A stretch of DNA of 64,000 bases from Stutzerimonas stutzeri (GCF_024448895.1 NZ_JAMOIC010000007.1:62001-126000); one strand, 5' to 3'. Counted from the stretch's first letter, positions 48,842 to 59,254 are shown. Notes: generated from the letters alone by a model not told the origin. Translations and numbers: made by a program.

Positions 48842-49270
48842 TCAGCTGCAGTTCTGACTGATACGACTGGCCAGCTGCCGCCGCGTTGCCCCTATTTCTT
48901 CATCACTGTAGTAGACCCGCTCACCCTTTGCATCCGCACGGTAGTAGCGCCCACCCTGCGACAGCCTCGATAGCTGCTGCTTCCACTCGCGGCATGCACG
49001 CTCGCGCTTTGCATACTGCTCACTGGCCGCTTGCTCAGCGGCTTGCTGCTCCTGCCGACGCGCGTCGAAGAATCGCTCGGTTCTGGCCTCCCGCTCGCGG
49101 GTCGCCTCGTCGCGCTCGATGACCTGCGGTCTCACCTCGACCTGCTCAGCGCCAGGGCGCGAGCGCGAGTCGAAATGGACGTTTCCCTGGGCATCGACCC
49201 AGCGGTAGATCTCCGCAGTTGCCAATGGCGACGCAAAAAGCGCTACGAATACAAGCGGTGTAATGCGCAT
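48842..49270 (-). CDS. DUF4124 domain protein, exported
   Basis: 142 residues with a Sec signal peptide (1 to about 19, ending PLATAE) and a DUF4124 domain (IYRWVDAQGNVHFDSRSRPGAEQ), followed by a long charged coiled-coil-like region (EATREREARTERFFDARRQE). Periplasmic; function unknown in the family. Upstream lies the lipoprotein gene at 49310, probably in the same transcript. Confidence 0.85.
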   Translation of the reverse strand: MRITPLVFVALFASPLATAEIYRWVDAQGNVHFDSRSRPGAEQVEVRPQVIERDEATREREARTERFFDARRQEQQAAEQAASEQYAKRERACREWKQQLSRLSQGGRYYRADAKGERVYYSDEEIGATRRQLASRISQNCS

Positions 49271-49309
49271 GGGTTCCTTCCCGCCCAGTCAGCCATGACT
49301 GGTATCGCT

Positions 49310-49687
49310 TCAGGGTTTGACGGCGTGGGTTACCACCCGCTCCTCCGGTTGATAGTGCCCTAACTGACGTAGTGTCTCCAGCCTCGCGCGACCGCGAAAC
49401 GCATATTCAGTGGCTGGATAGCGTGTCTGAATGAAGCGATAGGTTTCCACCGCATCGACAAAGAGCCCGAGGCGCTCCAGACACTGGCCGCGCAGCATGG
49501 ATATCTCCGGCTGAAGATTATCGCGCGGGCGACTGCGCCGCTCGGCCTGGGAAAGCTCCAGCATGACCCGGTCGCAATCACCCAGCTGATAGTGCTGGTA
49601 AGCGGCGTCCAGATGACGATCAAGTGCGTTTCTGCTGCTGCAGCCTACGCTTAGGGTGGCCAGAAATAATATGACGAGAGTGCGCAT
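49310..49687 (-). CDS. Small lipoprotein with TPR-like helices
   Basis: 125 residues. Signal peptide with lipobox LSVGC (Cys about residue 16), followed by helical repeats of TPR appearance (AAYQHYQLGDCDRVMLELSQAE, here split; LGLFVDAVETYRFIQTRYP). Anchored in the outer or inner membrane. ATG 49687 follows GGAGGA; the long upstream frame is not conserved-looking. Function unknown. Confidence 0.8.
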   Translation of the reverse strand: MRTLVILFLATLSVGCSSRNALDRHLDAAYQHYQLGDCDRVMLELSQAERRSRPRDNLQPEISMLRGQCLERLGLFVDAVETYRFIQTRYPATEYAFRGRARLETLRQLGHYQPEERVVTHAVKP

Positions 49688-49865
49688 GGTAAGAATCCTC
49701 CGATCACGGCTTATCGACCACGGCAGGCAGAACTGCAGACCTTTCGGCGTATTTATAGCGGCCTTGAAACCCCTTCTGTCCTCACTCAAAGAGTAGTGCA
49801 TGCCAACGATGACTACATCCGCCCGGCATAGTAGCCTCCCGGCCATTCTGAAAAAGGAGCAATGA

Positions 49866-51317
49866 ATGATTTCGCGCCGTACCAAAATCGTCGCCACACT
49901 GGGCCCAGCCAGCAGCTCGCCCGAGGTGCTGGAGAAAATGATCCTGGCCGGACTTGATGTCGCGCGTCTCAATTTCTCCCACGGTGCGCCGGACGAGCAC
50001 CGCGCTCGGGCTCAATTGGTACGGGAGATAGCCGCGAAGCACGGCCGCTTCGTCGCGTTGCTGGGCGACCTGCAAGGTCCGAAGATCCGCATCGCCAAGT
50101 TCACCAACAAGCGTATCGAACTTGCTGAAGGCGACAGTTTCCGCTTCTCCGTCACCCACCCACGTGATGCGGGTACTCAAGAAGTGGTCGGCATCGACTA
50201 CCCGGACCTGGTGAAAGACTGCAGCGTTGGCAACGAGCTGCTGCTCGACGACGGCCGCGTGGTCATGCGGGTCGACAGCACCACCGCCGACGAGCTGCAC
50301 TGCACCGTACTGATCGGCGGCCCCCTGTCGGACAACAAGGGGATCAACCGTCGCGGCGGTGGTTTGACCGCACCGGCGCTGACGGCCAAGGACAAAGCCG
50401 ACATCAAGCTGGCCGCCGAGATGGATCTGGACTATCTGGCAGTCTCCTTCCCCCGCGACGCGGCCGATATGGAGCTGGCCCGCCGTCTGCGTGATGAAGC
50501 CGGTTCGAGCGCGTGGCTGATCGCCAAGATCGAACGTGCCGAAGCGGTAGCCGACGACGAAGCGCTCGATGGTTTGATCCGTGCCAGCGACGGCGTGATG
50601 GTCGCGCGCGGCGACCTCGGCGTTGAAATTGGCGACGCCGAGCTGGTGGGCATTCAGAAGAAGATCATTCTGCACGCCCGCCGCAATAACAAGATCGTGA
50701 TCACCGCGACCCAGATGATGGAGTCGATGATCCAGAACCCGATGCCGACTCGCGCTGAAGTCTCCGATGTAGCCAACGCGGTACTCGACTACACCGATGC
50801 GGTGATGCTGTCTGCTGAAAGTGCGGCGGGCGAATACCCGATCGAAGCAATCAAAGCGATGGCGCGTGTTTGCGTTGGAGCCGAAAAGCACCCGACCAGC
50901 ATCAAGTCCGGTCACCGCCTCGGCCAGCGTTTCGAGCGCAGCGACGAGAGCACTGCGCTGGCGGCCATGTATACCGCCAATCACTTTCCAGGCGTCAAAG
51001 CCATCATCAGCCTGACCGAAAGCGGATATACCCCGCTGATCATGTCGCGGATTCGCTCATCCGTGCCCATCTTCGCCTTCTCGCCCCATCGCGAAACCCA
51101 GGCGCGGGTCGCTATGTTCCGCGGCGTGCAGACCATTCCTTTCGACCCGGCTGCGCTACCGGCCGACAAGGTCAGCCAGTCGGCAGTGGATGAATTGCTC
51201 AAGCGCAACATCGTCAATGTCGGCGACTGGGTAATCCTGACCAAGGGAGACACGTATCACGGCACTGGCGGCACCAACACCATGAAGATCCTTCGGGTTG
51301 GCGATTCGCTGAGCTGA
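49866..51317 (+). CDS. pyk: Pyruvate kinase
   Basis: Converts phosphoenolpyruvate and ADP to pyruvate and ATP. 483 residues with RRTKIVATLGPAS at the start, the active-site stretch IAKIERAEAVADDEALDGLI, RGDLGVEI and TQMMESMI, and a C-terminal regulatory domain. Probably the PykA type of Pseudomonas. AAGGAG before ATG 49866. An unusual 12-base hairpin follows the stop. Confidence 0.95.
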   Translation: MISRRTKIVATLGPASSSPEVLEKMILAGLDVARLNFSHGAPDEHRARAQLVREIAAKHGRFVALLGDLQGPKIRIAKFTNKRIELAEGDSFRFSVTHPRDAGTQEVVGIDYPDLVKDCSVGNELLLDDGRVVMRVDSTTADELHCTVLIGGPLSDNKGINRRGGGLTAPALTAKDKADIKLAAEMDLDYLAVSFPRDAADMELARRLRDEAGSSAWLIAKIERAEAVADDEALDGLIRASDGVMVARGDLGVEIGDAELVGIQKKIILHARRNNKIVITATQMMESMIQNPMPTRAEVSDVANAVLDYTDAVMLSAESAAGEYPIEAIKAMARVCVGAEKHPTSIKSGHRLGQRFERSDESTALAAMYTANHFPGVKAIISLTESGYTPLIMSRIRSSVPIFAFSPHRETQARVAMFRGVQTIPFDPAALPADKVSQSAVDELLKRNIVNVGDWVILTKGDTYHGTGGTNTMKILRVGDSLS

Positions 51318-51325
51318 TCAGCCTC

Positions 51326-51358
51326 TTGCAGGCATGATCGAGCCGGTCATGCCTGCAA
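51326..51358. repeat. 12-base inverted repeat after pyk
   Basis: TTGCAGGCATGA/TCATGCCTGCAA with a 9-base loop, nine bases after the stop. No T-tract follows, but it probably acts at the 3' end of the pyk transcript. It is followed at once by tandem TGCAAGGA copies (51354-51375). Confidence 0.7.
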
Positions 51359-51418
51359 GGATGCAAGGATGCAAGCCTTCTGAGTGTCACTTCTAACGAC
51401 ATTTAACGCGAGCTGCGC

Positions 51419-52360
51419 TCAGCCCTCGACCTGACGCGCGACAAAGGCATCGCTCAGAATCTGCCCCCTGGGCAGCCCCGCCAGATACATCCGTTTTGAA
51501 CACGCCTCGACGAATTCACTGGCGCCGCAGATCAGCGCCATCTCCTGCCGTGACGCCACTCTCAGTTTCTGCAAGCCACTCTGCAGCTGCTCGCGATCGA
51601 GCACTTCGACGCTCAGGTTTTGATGTTTTTCAGCGAGAGACGCCAGCTCAGCCTGCAGATATGACCCGCCTCGACAGACGTGAATCAGCCGAATCGGCCC
51701 TTCATGCGCTTGACGTAATGCCTCGCGAAGAATCCCCCAAAGCGGCGCGAGTCCGGTGCCCGCTGCCACGAGTAAAAGCGGGCGACTCTGCCAATCGGGA
51801 TCGTAGCGCAGCGCGCCGGCATGCAACTGGCCGAGCCTCAACCAATCGCCAACGCCAAGCGTACGTGCAGCCTTACTGAAGGCACCTGACCGGGAGCAGT
51901 CGAGATGGAATTCAAGCCAGCTGTCATCGCCCGGAAGACTGGCCAAGGAATAGGGTCGGGCAATGCCGTCTGCCGTCCATAGCAACAGATGCTGGCCAGC
52001 GTGATAGCGCAACGGGCGTTCGGGCACCAGTTGCAACCTAAGAACCCCTCCGTTGAGCCAGTCGAGACGCTGCACCCGCGCTGGTAATCCCTTACGAGCA
52101 GGGTCGAATACGGCAACGCTGAGATTTCCGGTGACGGCGCACTGGCAGGCCAACCTCCAGCCTTCCTTGCGCCGAGCAGGATCAAGCGCCTCCGGGCGAG
52201 CGTCCTCGGGCTCGCCGTCCAGGCAGCGAACCAGACAGGCATGGCAACTACCGGCACGGCAGCTGTAGGGCACATCCAGGCCAGCGCCATTGAGCGCGTC
52301 GAGCAGATTGCTCCCAGCGGCCACCGTCCACGTCATAGCCCCGTGGGTGATCTCAGGCAT
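51419..52360 (-). CDS. 2Fe-2S ferredoxin - FAD/NAD(P) reductase fusion
   Basis: 313 residues. An N-terminal plant-type ferredoxin domain (about 1-88) with cysteines in CRAGSCHACLVRC and the later CQCAV, followed by a FAD-binding domain (RPYSLASLPGD, about 140) and an NAD-binding domain (LLLVAAGTGLAPLWGILREAL, split; about 195-300). Fits electron-transfer components of oxygenases or CDP-sugar reductases (AscD type); the partner oxygenase is not in the window. The DGC gene upstream overlaps its start by 8 bases. Confidence 0.88.
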   Translation of the reverse strand: MPEITHGAMTWTVAAGSNLLDALNGAGLDVPYSCRAGSCHACLVRCLDGEPEDARPEALDPARRKEGWRLACQCAVTGNLSVAVFDPARKGLPARVQRLDWLNGGVLRLQLVPERPLRYHAGQHLLLWTADGIARPYSLASLPGDDSWLEFHLDCSRSGAFSKAARTLGVGDWLRLGQLHAGALRYDPDWQSRPLLLVAAGTGLAPLWGILREALRQAHEGPIRLIHVCRGGSYLQAELASLAEKHQNLSVEVLDREQLQSGLQKLRVASRQEMALICGASEFVEACSKRMYLAGLPRGQILSDAFVARQVEG

Positions 52361-53483
52361 TTACCGTTGTCCAGCTGGCTTCGCAACGGTTGCGGCCGTT
52401 GCCCTTGGCTCGATATAGCGCCTCGTCAGCACGCTGCAAGGCTTCGTCGAGGTTGTCGCCCGCCCTGAGCAGCGTCAGGCCCACCGAGAGACTGAGGTGG
52501 CCGGGCTGCAATTTCACATCCAGCGGCTGAGCATTGGCGAATGCCTCACGCAGACGCTCGCAACAGGCACTGAATTGCTCGGCGTCAGTGTGCGGCAGCA
52601 ACAGAACGAATTCTTCGCCGCCGTAGCGCGCAAGAATGTCACCGTCGCGCAGGCAGGAGCGCGCCACGGAAGCAAAGGTCTGCAATACCCGATCGCCCGT
52701 CGCGTGCCCATGCAGGTCATTGATTCGCTTGAAATGATCAAGATCGATTAGCGCAATGCCCGACTGATGTGCCGCACGTAACCGACTCAGCTCGGCCTCG
52801 GCCAGACGAATGAAGTGCCGACGGTTGTAGAGCCCGGTCAGTTCATCGGTCGAGGCCAGATCCTCCAGCTGTCGCATCATTCCGCGAAGCGTCTCCTGGT
52901 GAGCCTGGAGCGCAAACCGGCGCTGACGCATCCGCTGGCGCAACTTGTAGACGTAACCGACGAACAGGCACATCCAGATCAAGGTGACCAGCAGCACGCC
53001 GGTCTGTAGTAGTACAGCCTGAGGATCGGTCAATCGACCCTCGTAGGCGTCATGCAAGGCCATGCTTCCAAAGCTGAGCAACGCCAGCACTGCGTAGCGC
53101 GCAAATTTCTTCGGTGGAAGAAAGACCGCGAACATCAGCACCAGCACGTACAAGACGAGGAGAAACCCGCGGTTCTGGCCAAGATTGAACAGGAAAAAGG
53201 TCAGCCAGACCAATGCGACCAGCACTTGAGGCTCGGTCATGCTGGGATCTCTGAAACGCAGATTGTGGCCTCGGTAGAAAACCCAGAAAAAGCCCAGCTG
53301 GCTGAACAGGATCAGCAGAGAGCCGGCGATCGCAGATTCGATCGGCGCCTGATAGAAGCCGCCGACATAAGTAATCCATGTCAGCAACAAAGCCAGACCG
53401 TAGGTGGCAGCGGCCATGCCGAAGCGCTTGGTTACCAACAACTGCAGCGCCTGCTGATCGCTCTCGTCACGACTCGCGCGCAT
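52353..53483 (-). CDS. Membrane diguanylate cyclase (GGDEF)
   Basis: 376 residues with about five to six membrane segments (about 25-200) and a C-terminal GGDEF domain (about 215-370). Active site GGEEF with the I-site RDGD five residues before it (RDGDILARYGGEEF), so an active, product-inhibited cyclase is expected. ATG 53483 follows AAGGAATCC; a longer frame starts at 53513. Its stop overlaps the ferredoxin-reductase start by 8 bases. Confidence 0.9.
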   Translation of the reverse strand: MRASRDESDQQALQLLVTKRFGMAAATYGLALLLTWITYVGGFYQAPIESAIAGSLLILFSQLGFFWVFYRGHNLRFRDPSMTEPQVLVALVWLTFFLFNLGQNRGFLLVLYVLVLMFAVFLPPKKFARYAVLALLSFGSMALHDAYEGRLTDPQAVLLQTGVLLVTLIWMCLFVGYVYKLRQRMRQRRFALQAHQETLRGMMRQLEDLASTDELTGLYNRRHFIRLAEAELSRLRAAHQSGIALIDLDHFKRINDLHGHATGDRVLQTFASVARSCLRDGDILARYGGEEFVLLLPHTDAEQFSACCERLREAFANAQPLDVKLQPGHLSLSVGLTLLRAGDNLDEALQRADEALYRAKGNGRNRCEASWTTVNA

Positions 53484-53838
53484 GGATTCCTTCCCATAGT
53501 GGCAATCCGACACACTTTACGCCGGACCTAGGAAAAAGCCCATAAGCCGCCGGATCAGTGGTACTGAAAAAATTCAGCTGTCCTTTCACTAGCAGACAGG
53601 GCAGTTCAGAACTTCGCGTTTTCGGCGGCCGCGCCGACCCCAGGCCGACGATTCGGCGCGACGCCCGGCCCTCGTCTACAGGCAGCGCCATGCCAGTTTT
53701 GATGTGCATCCCTTCACCTTTGGTCCGTGTGTACCCTTGGTCACAGCAGGTTATACTGCCGCGCCTTTTTCCAACCTGAGCGCGCTGGTTGCCTTCCTCG
53801 GCGCGCCTTGACTCCGCCCCGCCAAGAGGACGCGCTGC
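53484..53838. other. Divergent intergenic region, DGC / fumarase
   Basis: 355 bases. The fumarase side holds TATACT (53752-53757) as a possible -10 with only a poor -35, and AAGAGGA before the fumarase ATG. No gene or RNA recognised. Confidence 0.5.
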
Positions 53839-55362
53839 ATGACCGTGATCAAGCAAGACGACCTGATACAAAGCGTCGCTGACGCTTTGCAGTTCATTTC
53901 CTATTACCACCCCGTCGATTTCATTCAGGCGATGCACGAGGCCTACCTGCGCGAAGAATCACCTGCCGCCCGCGATTCCATGGCGCAGATTCTAATCAAC
54001 TCGCGGATGTGCGCGACGGGTCACCGGCCGATCTGCCAGGACACCGGCATCGTCACCGTATTCGTGCGCGTGGGCATGGATGTGCGCTGGGACGGCGCCA
54101 CCATGGGCCTGGACGACATGATCAACGAAGGCGTTCGCCGCGCCTACAACCTGCCGGAGAACGTTCTGCGGGCTTCGATCCTCGCCGACCCCGCAGGTTC
54201 CCGCAAAAACACCAAAGACAACACCCCAGCTGTCATCCACTACTCCATCGTTCCAGGTAACAAGGTCGAAGTGGACGTCGCAGCCAAGGGCGGCGGTTCC
54301 GAGAACAAGTCGAAAATGGCGATGCTCAACCCGTCCGACTCCATCGTCGACTGGGTGTTGAAGACCGTTCCGACCATGGGCGCAGGCTGGTGCCCGCCCG
54401 GCATGCTCGGCATCGGCATCGGCGGCACCGCTGAGAAAGCAGCGGTGATGGCCAAGGAAGTCCTGATGGAGTCGATCGACATCCATGAACTCAAGGCCCG
54501 CGGCCCACAGAGCCGCATCGAAGAGATGCGTCTCGAGCTGTTCGAGAAGGTCAACCAGCTGGGTATCGGCGCCCAGGGTCTGGGTGGCCTTACTACCGTG
54601 CTCGACGTCAAGATCATGGATTACCCGACCCACGCCGCCTCGCTGCCGGTGTGCATGATCCCCAACTGCGCTGCCACCCGCCACGCACACTTTGTGCTCG
54701 ACGGGTCAGGCCCGGCTGAACTGACCCCGCCGCCGCTGGATGCCTATCCGGAAATCGTCTGGGAGGCCGGCCCGAGCGCGCGTCGCGTCAACCTCGACAC
54801 CATCACCCCGGAAGAAGTACAGAGCTGGAAACCGGGCGAGACCGTTCTGCTCAACGGCAAGATGCTCACCGGCCGCGACGCCGCGCACAAGCGCATGGTC
54901 GACATGCTGAACAAGGGTGAAGAGCTGCCAGTGGACCTCAAGGGCCGCTTCATTTACTACGTCGGCCCGGTCGATCCGGTCGGTGACGAAGTGGTTGGCC
55001 CGGCTGGCCCGACCACCGCGACGCGTATGGACAAGTTCACCCGTCAGATTCTGGAAAGCACTGGTCTGCTGGGCATGATCGGCAAGTCCGAGCGCGGCCC
55101 CATTGCCATCGAGGCGATCAAGGACAACAAGGCGGTCTACCTGATGGCGGTGGGCGGTGCGGCTTATCTGGTCGCCCAGGCGATCAAGAAGTCCAAAGTG
55201 CTGGCCTTCGCCGAACTGGGCATGGAAGCGATCTACGAGTTCGAAGTGAAGGACATGCCGGTCACCGTTGCCGTTGATACCAACGGCGAGTCGGTACACA
55301 TCACCGGCCCGGCGATCTGGCAGCAGAAGATCGCCGAAAGCCTGGCGGTCGAAGTGCAGTAG
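53839..55362 (+). CDS. fumA: Class I fumarate hydratase (Fe-S)
   Basis: 4Fe-4S enzyme interconverting fumarate and malate in the TCA cycle, sensitive to superoxide. 507 residues, starting MTVIKQDDLIQSVADAL. Cluster-ligand cysteines are visible in CATGHRPICQDTG and in VCMIPNCAATRHAHF; the C-terminal domain includes GRFIYYVGPVDPVGDEVVGP (split). Symbol follows class I convention; this may be called fumB in other strains. Confidence 0.93.
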   Translation: MTVIKQDDLIQSVADALQFISYYHPVDFIQAMHEAYLREESPAARDSMAQILINSRMCATGHRPICQDTGIVTVFVRVGMDVRWDGATMGLDDMINEGVRRAYNLPENVLRASILADPAGSRKNTKDNTPAVIHYSIVPGNKVEVDVAAKGGGSENKSKMAMLNPSDSIVDWVLKTVPTMGAGWCPPGMLGIGIGGTAEKAAVMAKEVLMESIDIHELKARGPQSRIEEMRLELFEKVNQLGIGAQGLGGLTTVLDVKIMDYPTHAASLPVCMIPNCAATRHAHFVLDGSGPAELTPPPLDAYPEIVWEAGPSARRVNLDTITPEEVQSWKPGETVLLNGKMLTGRDAAHKRMVDMLNKGEELPVDLKGRFIYYVGPVDPVGDEVVGPAGPTTATRMDKFTRQILESTGLLGMIGKSERGPIAIEAIKDNKAVYLMAVGGAAYLVAQAIKKSKVLAFAELGMEAIYEFEVKDMPVTVAVDTNGESVHITGPAIWQQKIAESLAVEVQ

Positions 55363-55374
55363 CGTTTCGCCAAT

Positions 55375-55405
55375 AAAAAAGCCCGGCTCAGTGCCGGGCT
55401 TTTTT
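55375..55405. terminator. Bidirectional terminator, fumA / aer-like
   Basis: Stem GCCCGGC/GCCGGGC (55381-55399) extended by A and T tracts (AAAAAA and TTTTTT) on both sides, with a 5-base loop. Confidence 0.93.
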
Positions 55406-55418
55406 ATTACCGTAAGGT

Positions 55419-56984
55419 TTAGCGGTTGAAGCGTTCGACCAGCGCACGCAGGCCACGCGCCGCACCTTCCAGCTCGCGGCCGCGCTGCATGGTGAGATCC
55501 GCCTTACTAACATTGCTGTCGGTTGTCACGGCAATGCTGGTGACCTGCCGGGCGATGTCTTCGGCCACATGGGCCTGCTCCTCGGCCGCAGCGGCCATTT
55601 GCTGACTCATCCCGGTAATGCGACTGACCGCCTCGCGAATGCCCTGCAGCGCATGCTGGGCCTCGATGACCTGGGCCAACCCCTGCGCCGCCTCCTTGTC
55701 ACCTACCTGAGCAATCGCCACCGCCTCGCCAGCCTTGCTGGTCAGCGACTGGATGATGCCCTGGATCTGCTGCGTCGAATCCCGGGTCTTGCTGGCCAGA
55801 GCACGAACCTCGTCTGCCACAACTGCGAAGCCCCTGCCCTGCTCACCGGCACGCGCAGCCTCGATGGCTGCGTTGAGAGCCAGCAGGTTGGTCTGCTCGG
55901 CGATGCTCTGAATCATCCCGGCGGCCGACATGATCTGCTGGGTTTCGCCGGCCAGTTCATTCACCGCATTGCCGATGCTGGTCACCGTATTAGCGAGCAT
56001 TTCCATTGCCTTGCGCGAGCTGGCGGCAACCCGGTCGCCGTCATTTGCCAAGCCATTGGCCGTACCCGCCTCGGCCGCGGTTTGCTGAACATGGCTGGCG
56101 ACTTCGGTGATCGACGCAGTCATCTGAGTAACGGCAGTCGCCGTCATATCGGTCTCACCCCGTTGCTGGCGCAGATCGTTCTCGGTCTGGCTGGCCAGCA
56201 TCGACGTTTCCGCCGAAGCGCTTTCGACCTGTCCGGCAAGATCTGAAAGACGGGTCAAGGCGGTGCGCAAACGGGCATCTTCGCTGATCAGCGCCATTTC
56301 CAGCCGCGCCGCATTCCCGAACTGATGCGTGTAGGTCAGCGCAACGACCGGGTCCGTAAACGCTTGGGGAACGCGCTGCAGGATCCGCTCCAGCTGCCTT
56401 TCGGCCGAGACATGACAGCTCAAGCCCAGCGCGAAGAACAAACCAAGCACCACGACCACCTCAACTGCAGGCGGTAGCCAGAACATACCCGCTGTCGCCA
56501 GCGCGGCTGCGCTCATCGGCAGCGCCAACGCACGTGCCCAGCCTGATGCCCGTCGACCGAGCGAAACGGCAGGCTGCCCCGCCCGCAGGCGCTCGTAGAG
56601 CGCGGTGGCCTGTGCAATCTGCTCGGCAGTTGGCTTGACCCGCACCGACTCGAAACCGGTCAGTTTGCCGTCATCGAGAATCGGCGTCACATAGGCACTG
56701 ACCCAATAGAAATCGCCATTCTTGCAGCGGTTCTTGACCACTCCCATCCAGCTCTTGCCAGCTTTCAGGTATCCCCACATCGCCTGGAATACCGCTGGCG
56801 GCATGTCGGGGTGGCGAACTAGGTTGTGATCACTGCCGATCAACTCATCCCTGGCGTAGCCGCTGATTGCAACGAACTCATCATTGCAATAAAGAATCTT
56901 GCCCTGCGTATCGGTCGCAGAGATCAGTCTCTGATGCGCCGGAAAGCTCCGCTCGGTATTACTCACCGGCCCGTTGTTTCTCAT
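55419..56984 (-). CDS. aer: Aer-type PAS chemoreceptor
   Basis: 521 residues. An N-terminal PAS domain (about 15-120) with the Aer-like [19 protein letters not shown] and [14 protein letters not shown], two membrane segments (about 155-200), a HAMP-like region and the methyl-accepting signalling domain with the hairpin tip [23 protein letters not shown] (given in parts) and [10 protein letters not shown]. Senses redox or oxygen through PAS-bound FAD in Aer; FAD binding is inferred here. Bidirectional terminator with fumA. Confidence 0.92.
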   Translation of the reverse strand: MRNNGPVSNTERSFPAHQRLISATDTQGKILYCNDEFVAISGYARDELIGSDHNLVRHPDMPPAVFQAMWGYLKAGKSWMGVVKNRCKNGDFYWVSAYVTPILDDGKLTGFESVRVKPTAEQIAQATALYERLRAGQPAVSLGRRASGWARALALPMSAAALATAGMFWLPPAVEVVVVLGLFFALGLSCHVSAERQLERILQRVPQAFTDPVVALTYTHQFGNAARLEMALISEDARLRTALTRLSDLAGQVESASAETSMLASQTENDLRQQRGETDMTATAVTQMTASITEVASHVQQTAAEAGTANGLANDGDRVAASSRKAMEMLANTVTSIGNAVNELAGETQQIMSAAGMIQSIAEQTNLLALNAAIEAARAGEQGRGFAVVADEVRALASKTRDSTQQIQGIIQSLTSKAGEAVAIAQVGDKEAAQGLAQVIEAQHALQGIREAVSRITGMSQQMAAAAEEQAHVAEDIARQVTSIAVTTDSNVSKADLTMQRGRELEGAARGLRALVERFNR

Positions 56985-57154
56985 TCCTGATCTCCATGAT
57001 GGCTAATTGATTCCAGACAGACTCACCGGTCATGACGAATCAATCTGTTACATGGATCGGGCGGAGATCGACGAACTTGAGCGAGCGCAGCAATTATCTG
57101 CAGAAGAGTGACCAGTGGATGTCGCGCGCGACTTTCCAGGGCTGATCGGACGGA

Positions 57155-57376
57155 CTAGCTGCCGTTTTGAGGCAGCTTTATATACAGCGCTTCGACTTTA
57201 GCCCTGGCCCACGGGGTTTTACGAAGGAACGCCAGGCTCGACTTTATGCTTGGCTCACTCCGGAAGCAGCGGATGTCGACCCGCTCGGCCAGGCCGTCCC
57301 AACCGTAACGCGCATGAAGCGCGACGAGAATGGCTTCAAGCGTCACGCCGTGGAGTGGGTCTTTTGCCTGAGTCAT
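57155..57376 (-). CDS. VF530 family DNA-binding protein
   Basis: 73 residues matching VF530: [25 protein letters not shown] (in parts), [33 protein letters not shown] (in parts). ATG 57376 ([10 protein letters not shown]) fits the family; the longer frame to 57457 is not conserved. The family has a helical fold and DNA binding is only a prediction. Confidence 0.88.
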   Translation of the reverse strand: MTQAKDPLHGVTLEAILVALHARYGWDGLAERVDIRCFRSEPSIKSSLAFLRKTPWARAKVEALYIKLPQNGS

Positions 57377-57401
57377 GAAAATCCTGAACACTTGAGCGCT
57401 T

Positions 57402-57437
57402 GAAAAAAAGGCCCGCCAGCGGTTCGCTGGAGCGGGC
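57402..57437 (-). terminator. Terminator of the DJ-1/PfpI gene
   Basis: Minus-strand outer stem GGCCCGC/GCGGGCC (57410-57437 region) with a nested CAGC/GCTG stem, followed by a T-tract of seven. It lies between the DJ-1-like gene and the VF530 gene. Confidence 0.8.
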
Positions 57438-57458
57438 CTTCCGAACGGACGTTGCATA

Positions 57459-58040
57459 TTACAGGGTGATGCGGGTTCCGAGCAGCTCCAGAAAGGCCGC
57501 CAACCAGGCAGGATGGGCAGGCCAAGCGGGAGCGGTCACCAGATTGCCTTCCGTGTGCGCCTTGTCGACGGCGATGTCGACGAACTCACCTCCGGCCAGT
57601 CGCACCTCGGGCGCGCAGGCCGGGTAAGCACTGCAAGCGCGCCCTTTGAGTACATAAGCCGCAGCGAGTAGCTGGGCACCGTGGCAGACCGCAGCGATCG
57701 GCTTTTTCGCCTCGGCGAAGGCTTTAACCAAACTTAGAACCTGATCGTTGAGCCGCAGGTATTCCGGGGAACGGCCGCCTGGTACGACCAGAGCGTCATA
57801 GTCTTCGGCACGCACCGCGGCGAAGTCGAAGTTCAGCGCGAAGTTATGCCCAGGCTTTTCGCTATAGGTCTGGTCACCTTCGAAGTCGTGAATGGCAGTT
57901 CGCACGGTATCGCCGGCCTTCTTGTCCGGGCAGACCGCGTGAACGGTGTGGCCGACCATTTGCAAAGCCTGAAACGGCACCATGGTTTCGTAATCTTCGA
58001 CGTAATCGCCGACCAGCATCAGGATCTTCTTCGCAGCCAT
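57459..58040 (-). CDS. DJ-1/PfpI family protein
   Basis: 193 residues. The cysteine nucleophile is in [13 protein letters not shown] (about residue 112), after [16 protein letters not shown] (Glu about residue 13) and [12 protein letters not shown]. Family includes glyoxalase III-like and deglycase candidates; activity here is not known. ATG 58040 ([13 protein letters not shown]) follows GGAG and gives the usual length. Confidence 0.9.
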   Translation of the reverse strand: MAAKKILMLVGDYVEDYETMVPFQALQMVGHTVHAVCPDKKAGDTVRTAIHDFEGDQTYSEKPGHNFALNFDFAAVRAEDYDALVVPGGRSPEYLRLNDQVLSLVKAFAEAKKPIAAVCHGAQLLAAAYVLKGRACSAYPACAPEVRLAGGEFVDIAVDKAHTEGNLVTAPAWPAHPAWLAAFLELLGTRITL

Positions 58041-58090
58041 AACAAACGCTCCATTGGTTAGTGATTTCAAGGGCGACCAGGCCTGCGCCA

Positions 58091-59254
58091 TCAGCCGCTT
58101 CGATTGAAGATGTTGATCACCAGACGATCCAACAGCCCCCACATGCGCTGATAGATGCGCTGGCTCAGCGGTCGCGAGTGCCACTGTTGAAGATCGATTT
58201 CGATACTGCGGGAGAAATCATCCTCGAAACTTTTGGCCACCGAGGCACTGAAAGGCCGATCAAGGGTTTCGAGATTGGCTTCCAGATTCCAGCGCAGGTT
58301 CCAGTGATCGAAGTTGCACGAGCCCACACTGACCCAGTCGTCGACCAGTACCATTTTCAGGTGAAGAAAGTGTGGCTGATATTCATGAATCCGCACGCCA
58401 GCTCGCAGCAATCGCGGGTAGTAACGCTGTCCCGCGTAGCGAACCGAGGGGTGATCGGTATTGCGACTGGTCAGCAGCAGCTGGACGTCGACGCCGCGTC
58501 TGGCCGCGTGCATCAGCGCCCGACGCACGCGTCCAGTGGGCAGGAAGTAAGGCGTAGCCAGCCATATTCGATGCTCTGCGCGTCGCAGGTTGCGCAACAG
58601 ACTGTGGAGGATGTCGCGATGCTGGCGAGCCGCCGAATACGCAACCCGCCCCATACCTTCGGCAAGTAACGGATTGGCCGGCACCTTGGGCAATCGTTGC
58701 GGCAGCGGCAGTTGCCAGATGCGTTTTTTCAGGCACAGCGTCCATTGCACGTCGAACAAGCGACGCCAGTCCGCCATCAAGGGGCCGGTGATTTCCACCA
58801 TCGCTTCGTGCCAGTGTTCGTCTGGTTGTTCCGGACTCCAGAACTCGTCGGTAGCCCCTGTACCGCCGACATAACAGTGGCTGTCGTCGATCAGAATCAG
58901 CTTGCGGTGGTCCCGGTGCAGGTTACGAAACTTCAGATTGAGCTTGAGGGGGTTGTACAGGCGCAATTCGATGCCCGCATCAACCAACCGCTGCCGGGCT
59001 TTCTGTCCAAGCTTGAGGCAGCCGAATCCATCGAACAGGCAACGTACCCGCACCCCGCGCTCGGCGGCGACTACCAGGGCGTCGAATAGCCGCTCGGCAC
59101 ACTGCCCGTCCTCGACCAGATAAAGCTCGATATCAACCCGCCGCTCGGCAGCCTCGATGCTCGCCAGGATACGTGGAAAGAATTGCGGCCCGTCGATCAG
59201 CAACTGGAAGCGGTTGGCGTCTCGCCAAGGGAAAACCTCCCCAGCAAGCATCAT
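58091..59254 (-). CDS. clsB: Cardiolipin synthase B-like phospholipase D protein
   Basis: 387 residues with two HKD motifs: [11 protein letters not shown] (about residue 114) and [19 protein letters not shown] (about residue 299). No N-terminal membrane segments, as in ClsB-type enzymes. Produces cardiolipin from phosphatidylglycerol and/or phosphatidylethanolamine in family members. GGAGCGG lies upstream of two adjacent ATGs (59254, 59251). Confidence 0.88.
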   Translation of the reverse strand: MMLAGEVFPWRDANRFQLLIDGPQFFPRILASIEAAERRVDIELYLVEDGQCAERLFDALVVAAERGVRVRCLFDGFGCLKLGQKARQRLVDAGIELRLYNPLKLNLKFRNLHRDHRKLILIDDSHCYVGGTGATDEFWSPEQPDEHWHEAMVEITGPLMADWRRLFDVQWTLCLKKRIWQLPLPQRLPKVPANPLLAEGMGRVAYSAARQHRDILHSLLRNLRRAEHRIWLATPYFLPTGRVRRALMHAARRGVDVQLLLTSRNTDHPSVRYAGQRYYPRLLRAGVRIHEYQPHFLHLKMVLVDDWVSVGSCNFDHWNLRWNLEANLETLDRPFSASVAKSFEDDFSRSIEIDLQQWHSRPLSQRIYQRMWGLLDRLVINIFNRSG

